This document shows, one piece after another, positions 55,591 through 64,000 of a stretch of DNA of 64,000 nt. The DNA comes from Pseudocercospora fijiensis CIRAD86 (taxonomy: Eukaryota > Ascomycota > Dothideomycetes > Mycosphaerellales > Mycosphaerellaceae). The notes beneath the pieces were generated by a model that did not search any database, was not told the DNA's origin, and saw only the letters and a list, made by a program, of their open reading frames with translations. Where the stretch lies: the NCBI RefSeq assembly GCF_000340215.1, contig NW_006921535.1, positions 2,987,323 to 3,051,322 of the forward strand. The letters run 5' to 3'. The first letter of the stretch is position 1, and the number at the start of each line of letters is the position of its first letter. A program made the position numbers and the translations under genes.

Positions 55591-55698
55591 TATTACGGTA
55601 GGCACGGAACGCCGGGCCTGTATATACTTCCGCAGGACCGTAGATACTCTTACTAATACAATACTATTGCCTAACTACTAATCGTCCCTCGTATAACA
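55591..55698 (+). repeat. Gypsy A 3' LTR
   Basis: 108 bp, starts tattacggtaggc and ends gtataaca; followed by TSD ttcgt (55699-55703). Confidence 0.92.
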
Positions 55699-55703
55699 TT
55701 CGT

Positions 55704-58700
55704 AGTCCTCCTTCTTATAGTCTAGTTCGAAAGCAGTTAGGAGTTTCTTAAGTAGGTACTTTATACCCTTATATTAGTTAAGACTATACTTTCTTAGCTT
55801 CTCTAGAGAGTAGTGCTTCTAGGAGATTCTAAGACTTATACTGTCTTTAATAATATATAGTCCTAGGAAAAGGTTTGTCTAGATAACCTTAATAGTATAG
55901 GTTTTCCTAAGTCCTTTAATTAGCTTATTAATCCTAGCTTAGGTCTTACTAAAGATCTAAAAGTTATTAATATAAAGGATAACTATAATCCCTTCTCTAA
56001 TAAAGAGGCAGGCATCGCTCTTAGTTTTGTATAAACTAAGGGTCTTAAGTATAGCTTTAGCATCGTAGTACTATAAAGCAGCTAACTGCTTTATACTGTA
56101 TAAGCCTTTCTATATAATTATATATCGAAATTTCTCTAGGTCCTTTCTAATTAAATGTAACCCCTCGGGTACATTTATATAGTTAGGTCTATTAATGTCT
56201 AGTTCTAGAAATGCAGCCTTAATATCTACTTAATATCTAACCTAGCTAAAGGTAGCTAAAAGTCCTAAGTAGAATCTGCTTATTATAGCTCTTAGGGTTA
56301 GGGTAAAGGTTTCTTTAAAGTTAATACCTTTCCTCTAGGTAAACCCCTTAGCTATATATCTCGCCTTAAACTTCTTAGTAGAACTATTAGGTAAGCGCTT
56401 AATCTTCTAGACCTATTTGCTTAATATTAGTTTTCTTCCCTTTAGGAGTTCCTTAGCAGAGATCTATTTAAGAGTGCCTATTTTGTCTAAAGACTTAAGT
56501 TCTTTAGTAATAGCTTCCCTCTAAAGCTTAGTATTTATACTATTTAGTGCTTTATAAAGTATAGATAGCTTACCCTCCCCTAGCTTCTTAGCTTTTTTTT
56601 CTTTAGGAATCTCCTAAGGGTAGCATTTAGGACTCTAGCTATATTGCTATAGTTAGGTCTCCTCGTTTGCCTGCCCCTTAAGGATGTTATAGAGGGTATA
56701 TCTACAAGGTCTAAGTACCTTAGCTTTGTTATAGTTCCTAGAGCTGCTAGTAGTAAGGTACTTCTTAGCCTCTTTTATCCTACTAACTAGTTCGGTTAGT
56801 ATACGACTAGTCTTATTGCAACTTCCTAGGCTACTAGTAGTAAGGCGGCTCTTAGCCTCTTCTAACCTACTAACTAGTTAGATTAGTATATTATTAGTAT
56901 ATCCTTATCTTTAGACTAATGTTAGTTATTATTATTAGGGGCCTGTAGCTCCCGGGTCTCTTTAACTAGGCTTCCTAGATCTAATAGAACTCGCTCCCCC
57001 TAAAGAGGTATTAGCTCCCCCGAAGGTAGTAGCTCCCCTAAAGGTATTAGCTCCCCCGAGGGTGTTTAAAACGGCTCTTTAGTACTTCTAGAAGGAATAG
57101 GTTTATTAACTAGCCGCTAGTTATACTAGGCCTGCTTAATATTAGGCGGGAATCCTAATACTACTCTAGATTTACTAGGGTTAATCCCTAACTAAGAGTA
57201 CTTAATAACTTAAATATAGGGAGGGGCTAGATTTACTTTTCTACCTTTATCCCCGTAGGTCTAATCTTTATTAAAGGTAATATAATAGGAGAATTTAATC
57301 TTATGCTACTATAGTCCCTTTCTATAGTCGAAATAAGGCCTCTAGAGGAGGTAGTTTGTCGAAGAGTGATTCTAGAATCTAATACTCTAGTAGATTAGAG
57401 CTCTTAATATAAACTTTGTACCTCTTAGCCTTTCTTCTTTGCTAATATACTTATATACCTTATAACCAAATCTCCTAACTCTAGACAGATCTACTAGGGT
57501 TCCCTCTTACTTTAAATCCCTTTTAAGATAGACTAGAGGAACTTCCTTAGTTGTTAGATTAGCTAGTCTGTTAGTTAAGTATATAGAGTGCTTAATAGCA
57601 TAGCTCTACAGTTCTTATAGTAAACCTATATTAATAAGTATAGCCCTAGCTTTTGTTAGGATAGTCTTATTAGATAACTCTATAATACTATTTTGTTTAG
57701 GTATATAGGGGCTTAAGAAATCCTACCTATACCCCTTGATTTTAGCAGTCTTTTAAAGGTGCTTATTGTTAAACTAGCCCCTATTGTCTAAGAACCAGAT
57801 CTTTGGTCTTTTGCTAAACTAATTAGACTACTAGTTTATCTACTTCTTAATAAGAGCGGGACTATTTTTCAGGTCTAGGGTCTTATTATCCTATCTATAC
57901 CTTGTCTTTGTATAAGTTAGTAGGTATAAGTAGCGGTTCCTATAGATGTCTAGAGGTGTAACTAGTCTAACAATATTAATATAGATTTTATCTAGAGCTT
58001 GAAGCCTTGAACTAGAGTCCTTCTTACAATCCTTAAGACTATCCTCTAAGACCTTATAAGCTTGTAGGCTTTATAGTGCCCTAACTCGGTAGTATTAATA
58101 TGGTTAATACTAAGATAGTCTTAGTAGGTTTTGGTTGTATTTGGTATCTTGCTTCTAATATAGCTAAGTCTTTAATGCACTCTAATAGTATCTGCCTTTA
58201 GTTAGGCAACTACTAGCATTATAGCTAGCTAGCTCTTAGGAGGAACAATCCTAATATAATTTAAGACTATTATAATATTGTTAATCTTTGCCTCTCTAAT
58301 AACCTTGCTATCCTTTCTTTAGATAGTTATAGTTAGCCTATATAGGAAGTATCTAGTCTTCCTGTAGATCCTCTCTACTAAGATTAGATTTATATTAGAG
58401 TTAGGTAAGTATAATACTTCTCTAAGCACTATCTTTATAGTTTTGCCTTTCTAGAGGAACTTAAGGTAAATGTCCCTAATTATTCTATAGCTTCCTTTGC
58501 CTAAAGTAAGGCTAAACTTAGCAGGCAAGTTAAGGGACCTAAGGTTATAGAACTAGTCCTTATTGTTGAATATATAGTATAATGTGCTAGTGTCCTAGAT
58601 TTTGATTGCTTTGTCTAGGTTTTTAGGAGATGCTAATATAATAGGAGTTAGACTTTAATTAAAGGATACTTAGGCTAGGGTTAGTGCAATATATGCCCCT

Positions 58701-59920
58701 AAAGCCTAGCCTTCCGAGTTAGAATCTAATTTACACTTATCGTTATTATCGCTGCTGTTATCTTTTCTAGCAGCTATAGTATTGTTCTTAGACCTAGATT
58801 TATCCTTGCCTTTTGATTTAGACTTGTCCTTATCTTTTGACTTTTTCTTTAACTTATCCTTATCCTTGTCCTTAGATAGCTTTCTATTAGGATATTGTCT
58901 CTAGCACTTTGCATTAGTATGCTTGTACTTATAGTACTAATACTGCTTATTGTTATCCCTAACCTCTATATTAGAGACAATTATAAAGGCTTTGCCTTAT
59001 TGCTAGTTCTATAACCTTAGAGGCTTCTCCTTCCTAAGGGATATAATTATTGCTTAGAGAGTCTAACTAGTCCCTTCTAGTTTGTTATTATGCCTCTAGC
59101 TTCTAAGCTATTTATAGTGCTAAAGACTATTAATAAAGAGCATCCTAATTATTATATCTAGGATCTTAATATCCTTAGACTTAATACTATATACTCTTTT
59201 AAACTACTTAGTAGCTGTCTTATGCTTCTATACCTATACTTAGAAGTCTTTATAGTACCTAAGGGTGCTATTAGATATTGCTTGCTTAAGAGTAACTATT
59301 CTAAAATCCTTTAGGGTATTATAGATATCTACTATAATAATTAGTTAGTATATAGCTACTATAGTCTCGTAGTAGTCCTTAGCAGTCTTCTAGGTAATTA
59401 TACTCCTAGAGTTAGGTCTTAGATCTAGTAAGATTATCTTAACTAGAATGCCTATAGCAATACTATCTTTCTCTATAAACTCTCTTAGGGCTTTATTAAA
59501 ATCCGGATTATTAGCGTAGTCGATTCTAAGAGGTTTATAGTATAGCTTTGTCTATTTTAAGTTATAAAGTATATATCTATATACTTTCTCCTTTAGTAGC
59601 TCTTTCTAAAGGATCTATCTCTATAATAAAAAGTTAGTCGTCCTCGTAAGGATACGATTTTCCTTTATACTTTTTACGGATTCTTTAGTGTTAGCTATAC
59701 TACTAAGCTCTTTCTTAGCTCGCTTGGCTTATAGGTACTAATCGTTAGTTAGATCTGATTTAGTACTAAGTGTAGGGTAGCCCTATTTCGGTAGTTAACT
59801 CTAGAGGTACTACTTAATCTATAGCTAGTAGAATTAGCTTTAAACTAGTATCTCTATAATAACAATTCGTCTATATTAGTTAGGATAGGTAAGCGTATAC
59901 GCCGGGCTTATAACCTATTA
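55704..59920 (-). pseudogene. Ty1/copia gag-pol, main part (RIP-degraded)
   Basis: Minus strand, high to low coordinates. Gag about 59650-58960, ending in a copia zinc knuckle (YYKYKHTNAKC, about 58885-58935). A lysine-rich KDKDKDKLKKKSKDKDKSK run at about 58790-58870. Protease with DTSTLYYIFNN where D-[ST]-G is expected (about 58560-58610). GAG-pre-integrase and zinc region (about 58090-58200; VHxRLSYI). Integrase core (57540-58000; LDNxGQFNNKHL). RT at 55710-56450 with KGLYSIKQLAAL and ILYINNF (YVDD degraded, about 55965-55985). It resumes at 1329. This is the oldest layer of the nest. Confidence 0.9.
59901..59918 (-). other. Copia primer binding site matching the initiator tRNA anticodon arm
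   Basis: On the minus strand the sequence reads aggttataagcccggc. Before a TG-to-TA change this would be GGTTATGAGCCC, complementary to the CAT anticodon arm of initiator tRNA-Met. Many copia elements use that half-tRNA primer. It places the 5' LTR just above 59918. Confidence 0.65.
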
Positions 59921-60066
59921 TAATTAAGCTAAGTAGAACAAGTTATTAATTAATTAACTATAGAATTATATAAGGAAAGGAATTAAGTTTCTGTCTAAGC
60001 TAGAGGCTATATATATCGCTAGGAAATTAGGCCTTAGCACTTAGTAGTGCTAACTAATCTATAACA
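59921..60066 (-). other. Probable remnant of the copia 5' LTR
   Basis: AT-rich sequence directly upstream (minus strand) of the primer binding site. I could not match it to a 3' LTR near 1-650, so its extent is unknown. Confidence 0.35.
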
Positions 60067-60400
60067 TCTTCCCCGAGCCCTAGCTCCCCGCCCGAGCCCT
60101 AGCTACCTATTAATTCCTAAGTAATACTAAATAAATACCTCCGTCCTATAGTACGTATAAGTCTATATAACACTCTCGCCTCTCTCGCCTTAGGCTCGGT
60201 CGTTAAGGAAAATAAAGATACTATCTTTGTAAGAGGCAGTGCCTTACTCGCTCGGGTATCGTACATCGTCGCTATTGCTCGTACCTCGCTACTCCGAATA
60301 CTTACTTCGCTCGTAAGCTCGCCTCGCTAGTCTAATAAAGCTAAATTAAATTCCTCGGGATATATTAGGGCTCGGGCGGGGAGCTAGGGCTCGGGGAAGA
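60067..60400. mobile_element. MITE-like element with ~35-bp terminal inverted repeats
   Basis: The left end tcttccccgagccctagctc and the right end (reverse complement) match over about 35 bp, including the internal repeat cgcccgagccct. The 334-bp interior has no coding frame but contains several ctcgct repeats. No clear target duplication is seen (flanks ataaca and cagggc). Confidence 0.7.
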
Positions 60401-60636
60401 GACAGGGCATTACCGTTACTAGTAGTTTAAGACGATTTAAGCTCTAATAAGCACCTTGCGTAGTAGGTTTCTAGCCGTTTGCTATATATAAGAACCCGCG
60501 AATAGCGCTATTTTAGCGGCGGAAAGTGAATATTCCAAATAACGGCTTATAAGAGCTTATATAGGCAATTTAGTAGCGTTTCTCGATCGACTACTTAGTA
60601 AGCAATAGGGGTGCTAAGAAGCGACCGGGGTCTTAG
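60401..60636. other. Spacer, nothing recognised
   Basis: No gene or repeat is seen. It could be the 5' region of the DDE transposase gene that follows. Confidence 0.4.
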
Positions 60637-62076
60637 ACCTTACTATAATTAGTACTATAGACTAGATATCTATTGCTACGGTATACTATAGCAGAATACG
60701 ACTTAGATAGCTTCTCGACTAATAGTAAACTTAATAAGGATATAATCGCTATCTATAGTAGAATACTAGTAACAACCGCGGCTATATTAGCCTCCGAGGT
60801 CGACAATCTACTAGATCTAGCTATTCGCCGAGAAGGCGAGATAGATCGTAAATACTAGTATAGATAGGCTCGTAATAATAGGCTATATAAGCTACTACGC
60901 GAGTATCTAAGAGATAAGTAGTAGTTACTAGAGACATACCCTAAGGCTAATTTCGAGGGCGACTTCCGTTTTACTAAGTAGTAAGTAATTAAGCTAGCCG
61001 AGTTACTAGATATTAGGTCGATCGAGTTACCTAAGCGTATACGTTGCGATCTAGTAATAGTGCTATATATCGTTTGCAGAAGGCTTAGTAATCTAGGTTA
61101 TTAACGCAACCTAAGCTAGATATTTAGTCGTAGTAACGGCTAGATTAGTCGTATATTTAATACCGCGTATACTTAACTAGCAAGGCGTTAGAAAGAGCGA
61201 TTAGTATAGGACTTTAATCGGCTAAGTAAAGTATACCTATAGCGAATAGCCGTTACTATTGCTAACTTAATCGATATTAAGTATGTCTTCGGATATATCG
61301 ATAGTACGTTACGGAAGTGCTATAGACCGACCTATAACTAGCGGCCGTTCTATAATAGATATAAGCACTTCTATAGCCTTAAACATTAAGGCATTGTCCT
61401 TCTAGATAGTATAATATTGCTATATAGTCTAGTACCTAGCTCCTACGGTAATATAACGTTAATACTAGAGAGTGGATTTAATTAGGTCTAGAAGTCGTAT
61501 TTCGAGCCCCCTAGATAGCTATATCGACCCTTCGAAGAGCGAGTATTCTTATATAGTAACTAAGTATATAATGTCGTTAATAGTATTATAGGAAGTTAGA
61601 AAACCGTAAATAGCGAGTTTCGCAATACCGACGAGGCTATAGCTATAAAGGAGATAAGTGCTATCCGCTAGTTAGTCGAATAGGGCTTTACTAAGGTTAT
61701 TAATAACTTCGAGTTAATAAAGTACTTCTATAGGCTCCGAATCGAGTTAATACCGGTCGGAGCGATATATATCGTTGCTATACTACTTACTAATTGCCTT
61801 ACTTATTATCGTAGTAAGAATAAGATTAGCCGACTATATAAGGTAAAGCCTCCGAGTATACGCGAATATCTTACTAACCTACTACCCCCTCCTACGCTCC
61901 CTTTAGCTTAACTAGTCGATAGCGACCTTCTACGCTATAGAACGTACTTCGGAGTAGACTTGCAAGTAGGCGACGAGGTATTCGATAGTAGCGCTTTGTT
62001 TAGATATAGGCGGACGGTTATACCGGACTATAAAACGAACGAGATTAAGGTTATTAATATAATAGAAGAAGATTAA
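60637..62076 (+). pseudogene. PIF/Harbinger-like DDE transposase (RIP-degraded)
   Basis: One coherent plus-strand frame. The N-terminal part (60670-61200) is helical. About 60950-61080 reads DFRFTK, then LAELLDIRSIELPKRIRCDLV, the helix-turn-helix-like region seen before this catalytic domain. The core starts FGYIDSTLRKCYRPTYN with the first Asp at 61300-61302, followed by KHFYSLK and GIVLLDSIILLYSLVPSSYG. The next acidic position reads GNIT (D-to-N by a TG-to-TA change). Later: FEERVFLYSN, NSEFRNTDEAIAIKEISAIR and VINNFELIKYFYRLRIELIPVGAIYIVAILLTNCLTYY (C-terminal helices with the final acidic residue). The frame may run to TAA 62074-62076. TIRs and a 3-bp TSD were not found. Confidence 0.82.
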
Positions 62077-62815
62077 ATTAGGTAGAAGATATAGGAAAGT
62101 AATAGGTATAGATATACCTATACTAGCGCGTAGTATATAGTATAAGATACTTTACGATTTTAACTATAATAATAATATTACTGTTTTTATACGCCCTTAT
62201 ACGCGCTATATCCTTCGGTATACGACGCGTCCTATCGTCTAAAAACGAGTAAAAACGAGTAATATATTATTACGTAGCGAGTCGATAAAGGTTAAAGCCC
62301 GCTTACTAAGCGACGAAACCTCGGCTTTCCGTATTACTTTAAGCTATATACTTTAATACCTACTCTGTTTTACGAGTCGCTTATAGCGGTCGATATAAGG
62401 TTCGCCGTTCGAGCTCCTATCCTATAGTTTTATTAGATATAGAGGGTCTTAGCGCTCTTATACCGAACGAAGCTACGATTTCGAATAGGTACTTATAAAA
62501 GAAGATATCGACTAAGTAATTACAACATTCTCGACAATAAGAATACTACGATTGCTTTACCTAACCCTAATCCTAACCCTAACCCTAACCCTTTAAGTTA
62601 TCTACGAGAATACGTCCTTATCGATAGTATTAACTATTAAGGTCTACGAAGCCGTCGCTATCGTTGTCGTAGTCTAGCGAGTCCGTTTAACTATCTATAA
62701 CAATATTAGAATAAGAAGGAAGCTCTATTTAAGACAACGGTAATAGCCGTAACGGCAATAAAGCAGTTATTATTGCCTAAAGGGCCTAGATACTAGACTA
62801 GATAGTATCTATTTA
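62077..62815. other. Spacer with short internal repeats and the telomeric array
   Basis: No coding signal. An aaaacgagt repeat lies at 62240-62258 and the telomeric array at 62561-62592. Confidence 0.5.
62561..62592 (+). repeat. Interstitial telomeric repeat (CCCTAA)n
   Basis: About five CCCTAA units (one is CCTAAT) inside AT-rich sequence. CCCTAA/TTAGGG is the telomere repeat of filamentous fungi. It lies between a DDE transposase and an unknown minus-strand gene. Confidence 0.85.
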
Positions 62816-63760
62816 ACGTACTATCTTTAGCTTAATATCCTTTACTATAGCACTTATTACGGCGCTTAAGTCGCTTCTAGCGCTTATATATCTAGTAGGA
62901 CTTAGTATATTTAGAGCCCCGCTAGCGGCGCTATCAATAGAGACACTTAAAGACTCTAATAGCGAGCTAATTCTACGTCTCAAGCTACGGCCCTTAGCGA
63001 GTATTCTTAGAGTATTAAACATAGGCGATAATACTTCTTTTAGTATAGCTCCTTATACCTATAATCTACGCTAGAGCCGTTTAGACTCGAAGTCTAAACG
63101 GCGACGCTTTGTAAGCTAAGTAGTATTACTATCGACCGTAGATAGTATCGTTAAGTCGATAACTTCCGCTCGTAGAACTAGCGTTATTAGAATAGCTAGA
63201 GCTAGAGTTAGCGCGACTAGAGCCGGACTACTATTACTACGCTAAGAGAGTGTCGATAGTATAGTATTACGTATATTCTCGGTAGTACTATTAAATGCCT
63301 TTAACTCCTTCGTATTTAATACCTTCTCGCGCTATACCTTATCTAGTCGAAATAGTATCTCTGTAGCCTTATCGAGAAGCTAGTCTTAAAGAGTCTTTAT
63401 AACGACAACTCTAGAAGCTCCGTTAAGAGGCCTTCTCGCAACTACTCGGCGCTTAATTATTATACGATAAGCTCTTACTAGATCGCTAATAAGAGGCTTA
63501 TTAGTTAGCTAAGTAGTAGGAATAATAGACTTAAAGCTAGCATTCTAGTTACGCACTTTGCTAGTTACTCGCTTATAGGCTATATAGGCGCTAACCTTAG
63601 TAAGAGTAAGCTTAGCAGTAGCCGAGATATAACTATTACTATTTAGTCGAGTTATACCGTATTCCTTAGTAATAGTAGCGGCAATAATCTCGTCCTAAGA
63701 AAGTCTAGTATTAACTAAAGTTTAACTATTAGTCTAGCCGTTAATTTAAGTGCTATTTAG
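62816..63760 (-). pseudogene. Unknown minus-strand gene right of the telomeric array
   Basis: The minus-strand reading is coherent with few stops: EIIAATITKEYGITRLNSNSY, KVSAYIAYKRVTSKVRN, LISDLVRAYRIIIKRRVVARR, ASRVVVIKTL, then charged sequence TKRRRLDFESKRL and MFNTLRILAKGRSLRRRISSLL. It is basic and helical, with a possible nuclear signal. It is convergent with the DDE transposase. PIF/Harbinger elements often have a second (Myb-like) gene, which this could be, but I see no Myb motif. Confidence 0.45.
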
Positions 63761-64000
63761 CGTCGAAATAGGCTCCCTAATCGGTAGGGATACTAGTGTA
63801 GAAACAGGCTACTAGATAGGCTCTTCGACTAGCTAGATAGGCTCTTCGACTAGCGTAGAAACGACCGTTATATTTACTCTATAAACCTAATCAGCTACTA
63901 AGCGACAGGTTGTTAGACTATTAAGTAATATAGTTAGACTATATAGCGTAGGTTAACTATAATAGTCGCGGAACACCCCTAATAGCGTATAGAGTAAAGG
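63761..64000. other. Right edge, nothing recognised
   Basis: Contains a short direct repeat (taggctcttcgactagc, about 63817-63855). It may be the 5' part of the minus-strand gene. Confidence 0.35.

Larger units (their letters stand above)
1335..55698 (+). mobile_element. Gypsy A: large Ty3/gypsy element with chromodomain, carrying nested insertions
   Basis: Paired 108-bp LTRs (1335-1442 and 55591-55698) and a 5-bp TSD define the element. Without the hAT (5395-14925) and Gypsy C (20734-52114) insertions it is about 13.4 kb, large for the superfamily. Order on the plus strand: LTR, leader, gag, protease, RT, RNase H, integrase, chromodomain, glutamine repeat, spacer with TATA-like motif, long unidentified ORF, purine tract, LTR. 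The domain order RT-RH-INT places it in Ty3/gypsy, and the chromodomain after integrase points to a chromovirus-like lineage. All reading frames are broken by RIP-type stops. Confidence 0.9.

Overview
The window is a transposon graveyard from the nuclear genome of a filamentous ascomycete (Pezizomycotina). Almost every recognisable protein is broken by TAG/TAA codons that sit where CAG, CAA or TGG is expected. CpA and TpG look depleted while CpG is common. This is the signature of repeat-induced point mutation (RIP). I see no intact host gene. All coding entries below are decayed, so their starts, ends and splice sites are reconstructions.

Layout. A Ty1/copia element lies on the minus strand (about 320-1329 and 55704-59920). 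It was split by Gypsy A (plus, 1335-55698, 108-bp LTRs, TSD ttcgt). Gypsy A was then hit twice. A hAT DNA transposon (5395-14925, TSD gttacgag) sits in its protease region. Gypsy C copy 1 (minus, 20734-52114, 280-bp LTRs, TSD ctag) sits in its extra 3' ORF. Copy 1 received a second copy of the same family in the opposite orientation in its leader (copy 2, plus, 32016-51368, TSD ctat). Copy 2 received a chromovirus in its gag (Gypsy B, minus, 34683-41801, 198-bp LTRs, TSD agaac). The nest is five levels deep and every LTR/TIR pair and TSD can be read directly. A 159-bp N gap (31830-31988) lies at the centre of the large inverted repeat made by the two Gypsy C copies. To the right (60000-64000) are a MITE-like inverted repeat, a PIF/Harbinger-type DDE transposase, a short interstitial telomeric array and an unidentified minus-strand gene.

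Most interesting content. The 9.5-kb hAT element carries cargo besides its transposase. Two different genes in it read as histone H3-fold proteins (11104-11697, and about 12969-13629 with two introns). There are also an unknown three-exon gene, an unknown ORF, a minus-strand ORF and a tRNA-like sequence. Clusters of a GCCGGCTA motif occur in introns and intergenic spacers of the hAT and in no other element of the window. I know of no described DNA transposon with this content, but could not search.

Two of the Gypsy families are oversized. Gypsy A (about 13.4 kb without insertions) and Gypsy C (about 12.2 kb) each have a long unidentified ORF downstream of integrase. Gypsy C is also punctuated by near-perfect CCCCGGGG-centred palindromes at every gene boundary, and one more copy follows pol in Gypsy B.
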